Source: Infirmifilum lucidum (lineage in GTDB: Archaea > Thermoproteota > Thermoprotei > Thermofilales > Thermofilaceae). From it: a DNA stretch of 64,000 nt. Position 1 is the first letter of the stretch. Each line of letters opens with the position of its first letter. Of this stretch, positions 1 to 7,683 are shown piece after piece. The stretch is from positions 310,001 to 374,000 of the forward strand of contig NZ_CP062310.1 of assembly GCF_014876775.1 (NCBI RefSeq), in the 5' to 3' direction. The notes beneath the pieces are model-generated. The model saw nothing but the letters and a program-made list of their open reading frames with translations. It made no database searches and was not told where the DNA came from. Both the position numbers and the translations under genes were made by a program.

Positions 1-660
1 ATCTCGAGGGAGCTTGTGAAAAGGGGGTACAGGGTTATAGGAGTAGCACGGAGAGAGGAGAAGCTGAAAGCGCTCCAAGCAGAGCTCGGTAGCAGTTTCA
101 CATACATTGTGAAAGACCTAGCAGAGGAGGATTCCCCTTCACTCATAGCAAAGCTCGTCGTGGAGAATTTCCCGCAGCTAGATGTTCTCGTCAACAATGC
201 TGGTTTCGCTGTTTTCAAACCGGTAGTCGAGCACACCCTCCGTGAAGTAGAGGAGGTGTTCCTCGTGAACGCTGTGAGGCCGATCCAGCTCGTCATAGCC
301 TTAAGGGAAGTGCTTCGCCCAGGCGCCACCGTCGTGAACATAATCACACCGGCGGCCTTCGCGCTTAGCCCGAGGTTGGCTACGTACAGCTCGTCGAAGG
401 CCGCACTGCATGTCCTCTCCCTTGCCCTTGAGAAGGAGCTCGAGCAGGCGGGGGTACGCGTAGTCAGAGTGTATCCCGGCCCTACTGCGAGTGAGTTCTT
501 CACTAGGGCAGGTGTTCGAACTCCACGCCACGCCTTAAAGCCTGAAAAAGTTGCCGAGAGAGTAGTCGATTGCATTGAGCATGGTTGCAAAGAAGTATTT
601 ATACCGAGAGTGCTCGGCGTCCTCGGGTTCTTCTCGCCTATCAACGTCTACCGCGTTTGA
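1..660 (+). CDS. Short-chain dehydrogenase/reductase (SDR), 5' end outside window
   Basis: The reading frame is open from base 1, so the gene starts upstream of the window; the GTG at 16 is internal. The Rossmann nucleotide-binding glycine motif is therefore mostly missing. Visible SDR signatures are VNNAGFA (the NNAG motif), then a conserved Ser region and YSSSK, the catalytic YxxxK. The PGPTASEF segment fits the family's substrate-loop region. The role is NAD(P)-dependent oxidation or reduction of an alcohol or carbonyl; the substrate cannot be read from sequence. The last 20 bp overlap the convergent HAD gene. Assignment to SDR is firm, the specific function is unknown. Confidence 0.85.
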   Translation: MSRELVKRGYRVIGVARREEKLKALQAELGSSFTYIVKDLAEEDSPSLIAKLVVENFPQLDVLVNNAGFAVFKPVVEHTLREVEEVFLVNAVRPIQLVIALREVLRPGATVVNIITPAAFALSPRLATYSSSKAALHVLSLALEKELEQAGVRVVRVYPGPTASEFFTRAGVRTPRHALKPEKVAERVVDCIEHGCKEVFIPRVLGVLGFFSPINVYRV

Positions 661-1387
661 CTTCCACGGCGGGCCTCTCGCCAGCGAGAGCCTCGTATAA
701 CTGGCAGAGGTTCTCTAGGACAATCACGCCGTCGTTCACGGGGCGTTCAGGGTTGAACATGCCCGTTTTAACGAGAATAGACTGGAAGCCGGCTTCCGCC
801 ACGTTGTTAGCGTGCTCGACCCGGTCATCTACGTGGACGACTTCGCTGTAACTAGCTTTGTACTTCTCTGCTACGCGTGCCAGGGCTTCAACCCTGGACG
901 GGGCGTCCTCCGGGACAACGATTATCTCGTCGAAGAACTTCGAGAGCTCGCCTTGATCTATTCTCTTCCTCTTCATGCCAGGAACACCGTCACCGCCCGA
1001 CACGGAGACAACAACTTTCCCCTTGTTCTTCAGCTCCCGCAGGACTCTCACTGCACAGGGTAGAGTGGGAGAAGCCTTCACGCGCGCCTCGACGAGGAGC
1101 TCGTCGAACTCTCCCGCGTCCGGGCTCAGCTTTAGTCCTCTCTTGCCTGCGGCTTCTAGGAGGATGATGAGCATCTTCGAGTAGTCCATTGTCCCGCTCC
1201 TCTCAAGCCTGTACCACTCGTCGACAGCGTCGTTAGACACGGGCTGGAGCATGTTCGCCGGCACTCCGAGGTAGAGTAGCAGGATCTCGATGACGTCACG
1301 CATGTAGCTGTAGCTGTCTATAATTGTGCCGTCGATGTCGAAGGAGAACACCTTGACCCGCTCGACGAGTGCTTTTAAATCCTGCAT
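641..1387 (-). CDS. HAD-superfamily hydrolase (phosphatase)
   Basis: A 248-residue protein with the HAD motif I FDIDGT; Asp17 is the expected phospho-acceptor nucleophile and Asp19 the acid/base. A helical cap follows, then motif II around SVSGG and motif IV HVDDR. The C-terminal half resembles phosphoglycolate phosphatase/PpaX-type members. The start ATG lies 13 residues ahead of the first beta strand, which suits the family. It converges on the SDR gene and lies 63 bp downstream of thioredoxin, probably in one transcript. Substrate unknown. Confidence 0.8.
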   Translation of the reverse strand: MQDLKALVERVKVFSFDIDGTIIDSYSYMRDVIEILLLYLGVPANMLQPVSNDAVDEWYRLERSGTMDYSKMLIILLEAAGKRGLKLSPDAGEFDELLVEARVKASPTLPCAVRVLRELKNKGKVVVSVSGGDGVPGMKRKRIDQGELSKFFDEIIVVPEDAPSRVEALARVAEKYKASYSEVVHVDDRVEHANNVAEAGFQSILVKTGMFNPERPVNDGVIVLENLCQLYEALAGERPAVEVKRGRR

Positions 1388-1450
1388 GCTACTCGACCCC
1401 TCAAAAGCAGGGCGGGGCTTAAAAGATTTTAGCGGTAGTGGTTGCTACGC

Positions 1451-1855
1451 CTACACCATAAGCCTCATGATGGCCTTTTCGAGCTCGCCTCGGAGAAACG
1501 GGCTGTAGCCCACGAACCTCTTGAACTCTCTACCCCTCCAGAAGACTATTATCGTGGGGATACTCATGACGTCGTACACGGCGGCGACTTCAGGGTTCTC
1601 GTCGACGTTAACCTTTAAGACCGCGACGCGACCTGCAAACTTCTCGGCAACTTCCTCGACAATAGGGCTCGTCAACCGGCACGGAGCACACCACTCGGCC
1701 CAGAAGTCGACGACTGCTACCTGGCACTGCTTTAGGGCTATATCCATGCTTGTCTTGTCTGCTCTACCCTCATACGGGCACTTCTTCTCTACCGGTCGTG
1801 GAGAGATCATCTCCTTGAGGAGCCTCCGCTTGATTAGCTCGAGCTCGGCCTCCAT
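1451..1855 (-). CDS. Thioredoxin with N-terminal extension
   Basis: A 134-residue thioredoxin-fold protein. The active site WCAPC has redox cysteines at about residues 56 and 59. The cis-Pro region SIPTIIVF and the DFWAEW lead-in strand are typical. About 40 residues precede the normal start of the fold and include an extra Cys in KKCPYEG; such extensions occur in archaeal thioredoxins. No signal peptide is visible, so it is a cytoplasmic disulfide reductase. It is divergent from glycerol kinase across a 139-bp A+T-rich gap. Confidence 0.88.
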   Translation of the reverse strand: MEAELELIKRRLLKEMISPRPVEKKCPYEGRADKTSMDIALKQCQVAVVDFWAEWCAPCRLTSPIVEEVAEKFAGRVAVLKVNVDENPEVAAVYDVMSIPTIIVFWRGREFKRFVGYSPFLRGELEKAIMRLMV

Positions 1856-1933
1856 AGCACCTCCAGGTAACGTAACCCCCAGGGGTTAATATATTTAGGA
1901 AGTCGCTAGCTCGATATATCTCGTCGTTTAGTC

Positions 1934-1972
1934 AAAATAGTAAAAATTCTATTTTTAGCAAAAAATAAATAC
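1934..1972 (+). promoter_or_regulatory. glpK promoter region with 7-bp inverted repeat
   Basis: AAAATAG at 1934-1940 and CTATTTT at 1949-1955 form a perfect 7-bp inverted repeat with an 8-bp spacer. It lies just upstream of a TATA-like A+T stretch at about 1961-1972. The GTG start of glpK at 1995 is 23 bases further on, and a G-run (cagttggggg) sits just before it. Inference: TATA promoter for glpK, with the dyad placed where an operator could act. Confidence 0.45.
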
Positions 1973-1994
1973 TCTCTGTACAGTTGGGGGTTTT

Positions 1995-3572
1995 GTGAGA
2001 GAGAAGGGAATAGTTCTCGTAGTCGACCAGGGAACAACTGGGACACGTGTCGCTTTGTACGACAAGAACGGGAGCCCTATCCCAGGCGGCTGGGCCTATA
2101 GGGAGCATTCACAGATATACCCTAAACCCGGGTGGGTTGAGCACAACCCTCTGGAGATCTGGGAAAAGACGCTGCTGTGCATAAAGGAGGCGCTGGAACG
2201 CTCTAGGGTTGACCCCGGGGCGGTTGCCGCAATCGGCGTGACGAATCAGCGCGAGACTGTTGTCGTCTGGGATCCGCGGACTGGCCAGTCCCTCTACAAT
2301 GCTATCGTGTGGCAGGATCGCAGGACTGCCCCTGTAACCGACGCGTTGCGGGAAAACTACTTCGAGACGATATACGAGAAAACAGGCCTCGTCCCAGACC
2401 CCTACTTCTCTGGGAGCAAGATCCAGTGGCTCCTCGAGAACGTGAGCGGGCTAAGAGAGAAAGTCAGTAGGGGGGAGGCTATATTCGGAACTATTGACAC
2501 GTGGATTATCTGGAACCTCACTAAAGGCTCCCCCAATACTCTCACGCCAGAAAAGGGGGGCGCGCACGTAACCGACTACTCTAACGCCTCAAGGACGATG
2601 CTGTTCAACATTAGGCGACTCGAGTGGGACGAGGAGCTACTTAGCATCCTCGGAGGCATCCCCGCGGAAAGCCTACCCCTCCCCCGCCCCTCAAGCGACA
2701 AGGAAGTCTACGGCTACACAGGCCCCGAAGTTGGTGGAGTCTTCAACGGCTACAGCATACCAGTGACCGGCGATGCCGGCGACCAGCAGGCTGCACTCTT
2801 CGGCCAAGCAGGATTTGACGCTGGTGAAGTTAAGTGCACGTACGGCACTGGGAACTTCATTCTCGTGAATACGGGGAGCCAGATAGTCAAGTCTAAAAAC
2901 AACCTTCTCAGCACAGTCTTCTACAGCCTCGAGCCGGGAAAAGCCACGTACGCGTTAGAGGGCAGCATCTTCGTTACAGGTGCCGCCATACAGTGGCTAC
3001 GCGACGGACTTAAGATAATTGAGGTCTCCCCCGAGGTAGACCCGCTCGCAGAGTCTGCAGATGACACCGGCGGGTTGTACTTTGTACCCGCGTTTACTGG
3101 CCTAGGGGCTCCCTACTGGGACCCATACGCGAGGGGCCTAATCATAGGCATTACGCGCGGTACTACGAGGCGCCACCTCGCTAGAGCCGTTCTAGAGAGC
3201 ATAGCTTACCTTACACGCGACGTCATTGAAGCCATGGAGAGGGATACGGGTTCCCGCATCAAGTGGCTTAAAGCGGATGGAGGCGCATCTAGAAGTGACG
3301 TCTTGTTGCAGTTCCAAGCCGATATTCTCGGCGTGGAGGTTATAAGGCCGCTCGTCAGGGAGACGACGTCTCTTGGCGCCGCATTCCTGGCCGGCCTGGC
3401 TATAGGATTTTGGGAAAACCTGGACGCGATCAAGAAGCTGTGGAGAGCCGAGAAAGTCTTCAAGCCGCAGATGGACGCCGAGAAGAGGGAGCGGCTCTAC
3501 AGTGGCTGGAGAGCAGCCGTCAGGCGTGCGCTCGGTTGGGCTAGAGAGGTTCCATGGGCTTACGGCTACTAA
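1995..3572 (+). CDS. glpK: Glycerol kinase
   Basis: A 525-residue FGGY-family kinase that phosphorylates glycerol to sn-glycerol 3-phosphate with ATP. The N-terminal phosphate-binding motif DQGTTGTR, the [10 protein letters not shown] segment, [10 protein letters not shown] (sugar/glycerol-binding Arg), [13 protein letters not shown] and the ATP-site motif TYGTGNF are all present. Length and motif order match bacterial and archaeal GlpK throughout. The GTG start at 1995 puts the ATP-binding strand at residue 7 as expected. The neighbouring operon at 4624-7170 encodes a membrane-linked glycerol-3-phosphate dehydrogenase, so the two units probably form a glycerol catabolic route. No glycerol facilitator gene is visible nearby. 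Confidence 0.97.
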   Translation: MREKGIVLVVDQGTTGTRVALYDKNGSPIPGGWAYREHSQIYPKPGWVEHNPLEIWEKTLLCIKEALERSRVDPGAVAAIGVTNQRETVVVWDPRTGQSLYNAIVWQDRRTAPVTDALRENYFETIYEKTGLVPDPYFSGSKIQWLLENVSGLREKVSRGEAIFGTIDTWIIWNLTKGSPNTLTPEKGGAHVTDYSNASRTMLFNIRRLEWDEELLSILGGIPAESLPLPRPSSDKEVYGYTGPEVGGVFNGYSIPVTGDAGDQQAALFGQAGFDAGEVKCTYGTGNFILVNTGSQIVKSKNNLLSTVFYSLEPGKATYALEGSIFVTGAAIQWLRDGLKIIEVSPEVDPLAESADDTGGLYFVPAFTGLGAPYWDPYARGLIIGITRGTTRRHLARAVLESIAYLTRDVIEAMERDTGSRIKWLKADGGASRSDVLLQFQADILGVEVIRPLVRETTSLGAAFLAGLAIGFWENLDAIKKLWRAEKVFKPQMDAEKRERLYSGWRAAVRRALGWAREVPWAYGY

Positions 3573-3575
3573 AAC

Positions 3576-3920
3576 TTATGATTTGGTGAGCCTAATGGCG
3601 TCCTGTATTGGCACTAGTTTTGCCCTTCTCTTGTACGCTTCCAGGCTTCTCCCATCTATAACGTGTATTTCAAATGGATCCTCGATACCGGCTTTCCACA
3701 GTTCCGCCAGGATTTTCGGCGGAGGAAGGTTTGTAACTACTAGTATGTCTATGTCGCTGGAGAGCAGGCTTCTGCCCTCGGCTACACTGCCAAACAGGTA
3801 GATTTCGGCATTCTCGTCAAGCCTTAGTACAGTGTCGCGTATGAGCTTAAGGTATTCTGGGAGGTTCCTGAACACTTCCGCCCTACGCTTTGCTTCTCTC
3901 ACGAGCAACTCCTCCGACAA
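3576..3920 (-). CDS. MNT-type minimal nucleotidyltransferase (HEPN/MNT pair 1)
   Basis: A 114-residue polymerase-beta-fold nucleotidyltransferase. The motif FGSVAEGRSLLSSDIDIL contains Gly44-Ser45 and the metal-binding Asp56 and Asp58. It overlaps the end of the upstream HEPN gene by 38 bp, the standard arrangement of HEPN/MNT toxin-antitoxin modules; in characterised pairs MntA-type proteins AMPylate the HEPN partner. The start is TTG at 3920. It ends 4 bp from the convergent glpK stop. Confidence 0.85.
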   Translation of the reverse strand: MSEELLVREAKRRAEVFRNLPEYLKLIRDTVLRLDENAEIYLFGSVAEGRSLLSSDIDILVVTNLPPPKILAELWKAGIEDPFEIHVIDGRSLEAYKRRAKLVPIQDAIRLTKS

Positions 3921-4290
3921 CGCTCACCACCTCCTCAACGGTTCTCCTAACTCTCTCAACTTCATCAGCAGTATAGCTTCTGGCCACGTACCTGGAGGTT
4001 ATGTACGCGTCTTCCAGGACTCCTAGCTCCACGCTAAACTTTGAAAGGAGCTCCGCAATCTTATTGTCGTCTGTAACTTCCCGTATAAGCTCTAAGAGCC
4101 TTCTGACGCTGTGTGTTCTAGGGAAATCTACGCCGAGCATGAGTAGGGATGCTTTAAGGTACAGCTGGAGGGACTGTTCAAGGCTAAAACAGGCTAGGTC
4201 ATAGAAACCCCTTTCAATCTGCATGAGCGCAGTCTCGTAAAACCTCTTAGACCTCTCAACGAGGTACTCATACTCCTCCCTCCGGCCCAA
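3883..4290 (-). CDS. HEPN-domain protein (HEPN/MNT pair 1)
   Basis: A 135-residue all-helical HEPN protein. It shows the AxxxLEQSLQLYLKASLL helix, which corresponds to QxAEKAxKALL in the other two HEPN proteins of this window, a conserved His in PRTHSVRRLLE, and the ITSRYVARS motif matching the Y/V-x-SRYP segment of the relatives. HEPN proteins paired with MNT are usually the ribonuclease toxin; a canonical Rx4-6H site is not obvious here. The start is TTG at 4290, placed almost on a TATA-like ATATTTT, so the true start is uncertain. Confidence 0.8.
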   Translation of the reverse strand: MGRREEYEYLVERSKRFYETALMQIERGFYDLACFSLEQSLQLYLKASLLMLGVDFPRTHSVRRLLELIREVTDDNKIAELLSKFSVELGVLEDAYITSRYVARSYTADEVERVRRTVEEVVSVVGGVARERSKA

Positions 4291-4623
4291 AATATACCAC
4301 CAGCAATAACCTCCTGGCCAAGGTAATAAACCATAGCCTCATGTCCACCCACGGCGGGTGGTGGGGGGGGGTAATTCTCTAGTAGGCCATAGCCTTATCA
4401 TGCTCCTCGGTAAGCTATACCCAGAGCAATTCCAGGCATCTAAGCCTACGGGTATGGCTCCGCTCTACAGAGGGCTCGAGAAAACCCTGGGGGCTTGATC
4501 TTTGTAGAGGCGCCGCGCGTGGCGGGCTCGCGTAGCCTGCTCCTCTGGCTTTTCTGTTGTGCCCTCTGAATAATAACAAAGATTGAAATATTTTAGGCCT
4601 GATTTCCATCTCTGAGGTTCTCG
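4291..4623. other. Intergenic region with GC hairpin and glp operon promoter
   Basis: No convincing gene in 333 bp. At about 4348-4364, CCACCC and GGGTGG enclose ACGGC, a perfect 6-bp stem with a 5-nt loop, followed by a G-tract; it is not followed by a T-tract on the + strand. Close to the downstream gene an A+T-rich stretch (gaaatatttta, about 4583-4593) is a TATA candidate for the operon starting at 4624, with GAGG about 7 nt before the ATG as a weak ribosome-binding site. Confidence 0.4.
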
Positions 4624-5778
4624 ATGCCGAATGTACTAGTGGTTGGCGGTGGAATTACAGGAGTAGCAGTAGCCTATGACCTTGCCCTCCGAGGAGCTAG
4701 AGTTACTCTCGTCGAGAGGGGCTCTCTTGGAGCAGGGACTAGCGGCCGAACACACGGCCTACTCCATAGTGGTTGCCGGTACATCGCAGATGTCGAGGTT
4801 GCCAGGGAGTGCTACACGGAAAACGTTATTCTGAGAAGGATTGCTCCTTTCCTCTTCGAGAAGAACGGCGGGCTCTTCGTAGCCATTTCAGACGACGATC
4901 TGGGGTACAGGGACTTCTTCCTCAAGCAGTGCGACAAAGCAGGTATCCCTGTCCAGGAGCTTTCCAGGGAGGAGGCCTTGAGGCTAGAGCCTAACCTTAA
5001 CCCTGGGCTTAAGGCTGTAATCCGGGTTCCCGATGGAACCTTCGACCCCCTGAAGGTAATCCTCAGTTTCGCGGCTTCTGCAAAGCTTCACAGCGCAGTT
5101 ATAAAACCGTTCAACGAAGTCACTGGTTTCAAGGTTGAAGGCGGGAGGGTAGTCTCAGTGCGAATACTGGACAAGACAGTCCCCCGGGAGTACGAGGTAA
5201 AGCCGGATTTCGTTGTGAACGCTACCGGCGCTTGGGCGGATAAAGTTGCGCGCCTTGCAGGCCTGAGAGTCCCTGTTAAGCCTAGTCCAGGCGTCATGGT
5301 AGCCCTGGATGGGAGGATTGGAAACATGGTTTTCAACAGACTCAATAAGCCAGGCGACGGGGACATCATTGTCCACCACAGGGGGACGAGTGTAGTGGGG
5401 ACAACCTCCTGGGTCGTCGAAGACCCTGATAAAGTCGCCCCGCCTAGAGAGCATATCGAGTTGATGATTAGAAGAGGCTCTGAGCTAGCACCGGTAGTGT
5501 CCAGGCTCAGAGTTAAAGCCGTATACGTGTCCTCCAGACCCCTAGTCGGGGAGGGTGCTGCAAGCAGCGGGAGAGAGGTCAGTAGGAGTTTCGCGGTCAT
5601 AGACCACTCCCGTGAGGGCGTCGAGAATTTTGTGAGCATAATAGGCGGGAAGTTCACGACTGCAAGACTTATGGCCGAGAAGCTAGGGGACTTTGTCTCT
5701 GAGAGGCTTGGAATCGCGAGAGAGTCTAGTACTGCGAGCACCCCTCTTGCGCCTTACTGGCTGTTCTTCGAGGGGTGA
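4624..5778 (+). CDS. glpA: FAD-dependent glycerol-3-phosphate dehydrogenase, GlpA/GlpD type
   Basis: A 384-residue DAO-family flavoprotein that oxidises sn-glycerol 3-phosphate to dihydroxyacetone phosphate. The FAD-binding motif VVGGGITGVAVAYDL is followed by the acidic end of strand 2 (VERG), then SGRTHGLLHSGCRY, the G3P dehydrogenase-like substrate loop; NATGAWADKVA is the conserved second FAD motif and the C-terminal SIIGGKFTTARLMAE contacts the flavin. It is shorter than E. coli GlpA (about 540 residues) because the C-terminal BFD-like Fe-S region is missing. The next gene supplies Fe-S clusters instead. It is the first gene of a tight four-gene operon; the next start codon directly follows its stop. 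Confidence 0.9.
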   Translation: MPNVLVVGGGITGVAVAYDLALRGARVTLVERGSLGAGTSGRTHGLLHSGCRYIADVEVARECYTENVILRRIAPFLFEKNGGLFVAISDDDLGYRDFFLKQCDKAGIPVQELSREEALRLEPNLNPGLKAVIRVPDGTFDPLKVILSFAASAKLHSAVIKPFNEVTGFKVEGGRVVSVRILDKTVPREYEVKPDFVVNATGAWADKVARLAGLRVPVKPSPGVMVALDGRIGNMVFNRLNKPGDGDIIVHHRGTSVVGTTSWVVEDPDKVAPPREHIELMIRRGSELAPVVSRLRVKAVYVSSRPLVGEGAASSGREVSRSFAVIDHSREGVENFVSIIGGKFTTARLMAEKLGDFVSERLGIARESSTASTPLAPYWLFFEG

Positions 5779-6450
5779 TTGGTGTTGAAGTATAGGCTTG
5801 TCGTGAGGAGGGTTAAAGCTACAGGGGGCCGGAGGTTTGACGTGTTCGAGGTTGAGGCTGAGCCGGACGAGAGCGTCCTGGACGTTGTCGAGAGGGTTAG
5901 CCTCCAGGGGGACAGAACCCTGACCTTCGAGCACGCCTGCCACCACGGCGTCTGCGGGGCTTGCGGCATGGTTATAAACGGCGTCGAGAGGCTCGCCTGC
6001 ATAACGAGGATAGGGGAGGTGGCTAGGGGAGGGGTTGTCGTAGTGGAGCCTCTACGGGGCTTCAGGGTGGTAAGCGACCTGGCTGTAGATAAATCGCGAA
6101 TGTTCGGCAAGTACAGGCTCGTCACGCCTACAACTCTCGAGAAGCTGGACTCCAGATTGGATAGAGTCGAGTTTGAGAAGCTCTACGACTGCACAGAGTG
6201 CGGAATATGCTACTCTGCCTGCCCGATTGCCAACACCTTCAAAGACTACCTCGGCCCCTCACTGCTGGCCATTGTTTCGAGAAGCGCCGAGGGGAGGGTT
6301 CCAGCCGTCATTGACTCTAGAGCTGGTGTCTGGGCTTGCCACGCCGCATTCGAGTGTAGTGTAAGGTGCCCCGTCGACTTTAAGCCCGGCGAGTCTATAA
6401 TGAGGCTCCGCCGGAGGCTCCTGAAGGGTGAAGTTGAGGTAGAGGGGTGA
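5779..6450 (+). CDS. SdhB/FrdB-like iron-sulfur subunit linked to GlpA
   Basis: A 223-residue relative of the iron-sulfur subunit of succinate dehydrogenase/fumarate reductase. The N-terminal ferredoxin domain carries a [2Fe-2S] motif C-x4-C-x2-C-x11-C at Cys54, 59, 62 and 74. The C-terminal domain has C-x2-C-x2-C-x3-CP at 138-148 for [4Fe-4S] and C-x5-C-x3-CP at 187-197 for the [3Fe-4S] site. No SdhA/FrdA flavoprotein is present; the adjacent flavoprotein is a G3P dehydrogenase. Inference: it passes electrons from GlpA to the membrane subunits. The start is TTG at 5779, or GTG at 5782. Confidence 0.88.
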   Translation: MVLKYRLVVRRVKATGGRRFDVFEVEAEPDESVLDVVERVSLQGDRTLTFEHACHHGVCGACGMVINGVERLACITRIGEVARGGVVVVEPLRGFRVVSDLAVDKSRMFGKYRLVTPTTLEKLDSRLDRVEFEKLYDCTECGICYSACPIANTFKDYLGPSLLAIVSRSAEGRVPAVIDSRAGVWACHAAFECSVRCPVDFKPGESIMRLRRRLLKGEVEVEG

Positions 6451-6836
6451 TGCTAATGGAGTTGGTAGGGGTTTTAAAGAGCTGGTTTAGGGTGAGGGGG
6501 AGAAGCTTTGAGCACTTCTCTTTCAGTGTTAGGAGGCTTACGGGTGTGGTTATGGCCCTATACCTCCTGTTGCACTTGATCGACATCTCTACTCTTGTCC
6601 TAGGGAAAGAGGCATATGATGCGCTCCTTGGACTCTTCGGAGGGAGGCTTGGCCTGGTAGCCGACTCGCTGCTCTGGAGCGCCCTGGTCCTGCACGGAAC
6701 ACTAGGTGTTTACTCAGCCATCGTGGAGCTCGGATACATGCTCGAGCATAGACGCCTCTTGCTGATACTGGCGTGGGCCTTGGCAGTGGTGCTAATAGCC
6801 GTTGGGGTCTGGGTGATTGCTTGTGCTCTCGCCTAA
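6450..6836 (+). CDS. SdhC-like membrane anchor subunit
   Basis: About 128 residues with three predicted transmembrane helices: LTGVVMALYLLLHLIDIS, a second around SLLWSALVLHGTLGVYSAI, and a third around LLLILAWALAVVLIAVGVW. The SVRRLTGVVMALYLLLH segment is like the S-x-x-H/R-R-xTG signature of SdhC. Histidines in helix I (LLLHL) and helix II (VLHGT) are candidate haem b ligands. The ATG at 6450 overlaps the previous stop (TGATG); a GTG at 6447 is also in frame. Function is inferred from operon position and topology: quinone-reactive membrane anchor for the G3P dehydrogenase/Fe-S module. Confidence 0.75.
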   Translation: MLMELVGVLKSWFRVRGRSFEHFSFSVRRLTGVVMALYLLLHLIDISTLVLGKEAYDALLGLFGGRLGLVADSLLWSALVLHGTLGVYSAIVELGYMLEHRRLLLILAWALAVVLIAVGVWVIACALA

Positions 6837-7170
6837 GAAGGGTGCAGGCTGGGTACTTCAAGTGCTGACAGGCGCTCTCCTGACGTTGCTTGTCACACTG
6901 CACCTCGTGCGGGTACACGTTCAGGGCTCGTACAAGGGCCTACCAACATACGAGGAGGTTCTACGAGCTTTCAAGAACCCTGTCACTGTAGCGCTGGAGC
7001 TCGCACTCGTCGGTGCCGTCCTCTACCACGCCCTCTACGGGTTACACATGGTTCTAGTCGAAGCTGGTATCCTCCGCGAGGATATATCGAGGAAAATATT
7101 GTCTGTGCTCGGGATCCTGATATTTACCTACACCCTAGCCCTAACACTATACCTAGCCACAAAGCCTTAA
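6817..7170 (+). CDS. SdhD-like second membrane subunit
   Basis: A 117-residue, three-helix membrane protein. Helices lie around VLQVLTGALLTLLVTLHLV, VTVALELALVGAVLYHALYG and SVLGILIFTYTLALTLYLA. Histidines in TLHLVRVHV and YHALYGLHM are placed as in haem-binding SdhC/D subunits. It overlaps the previous gene by 20 bp (TTG at 6817; GTG at 6823 possible), so translational coupling is likely. It completes a flavoprotein, Fe-S and two-anchor unit shaped like succinate dehydrogenase. Confidence 0.72.
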   Translation: MLVLSPKKGAGWVLQVLTGALLTLLVTLHLVRVHVQGSYKGLPTYEEVLRAFKNPVTVALELALVGAVLYHALYGLHMVLVEAGILREDISRKILSVLGILIFTYTLALTLYLATKP

Positions 7171-7296
7171 TTTCCAAGAAGTTTCCACAGGATCCATTTT
7201 TGTGGAAGCAGAACTTCCTCAAAGGTGATGTATAGGAGAGCTGAAAAGCGAAATAATAACCTTCATGACTATTAATGTAGAGTAAGGGGGTCGGGT

Positions 7297-7647
7297 TTGG
7301 GCGTAGTATTCATTGAAGGGAAAGTAAAAGGGCCGGCGGGCGAAGAAAGTGTTCGATTCCTGGTGGACAGCGGGGCCACATACACTGTTCTCCCGGAGGA
7401 AGTTTGGAGAAAAATCGGCCTTACGCCGTTACGTGAGCACGAATTCGTACTAGCAGACGGGAGAACCGTAAAACGGAAAGTATCGGAATGCTACATCTCG
7501 CTCCCACAAGGTGAGGGACATACTCCCGTAGTCCTCGGGGAAGCCGATGACCAAGCACTATTGGGCACAGTGACGCTTGAAATCCTCGGGCTCGTCCTCA
7601 ACCCATTTAAACGCACACTAGAGCCTATGCGGATGTTCCTTGCCTAG
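7297..7647 (+). CDS. Retropepsin-like (clan AA) aspartic protease
   Basis: A 116-residue single-lobe aspartic protease. The catalytic motif is FLVDSGATYTVLP with Asp24; the second hydrophobic-Gly element is LLGTVTLEILGL. Single-lobe members of this clan act as homodimers. A ribosome-binding G-run (aaggggg) lies about 8 nt before the TTG start. It is the first of eight loci of this family in the window (others at 40491, 43230, 48511, 50999, 51792, 53574 and 57575). It stands alone here, between the glp operon and the GH36 gene. Target unknown. Confidence 0.8.
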   Translation: MGVVFIEGKVKGPAGEESVRFLVDSGATYTVLPEEVWRKIGLTPLREHEFVLADGRTVKRKVSECYISLPQGEGHTPVVLGEADDQALLGTVTLEILGLVLNPFKRTLEPMRMFLA

Positions 7648-7683
7648 ACAACCCCTCTCTGCGGGAAGTTGCGGGGCCTTTGA

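Noticed and set aside
4348-4372. GC hairpin as an intrinsic terminator
   Set aside because: It is followed by a G-run rather than a T-run on the + strand, and archaeal terminators are usually T-tracts without a hairpin.
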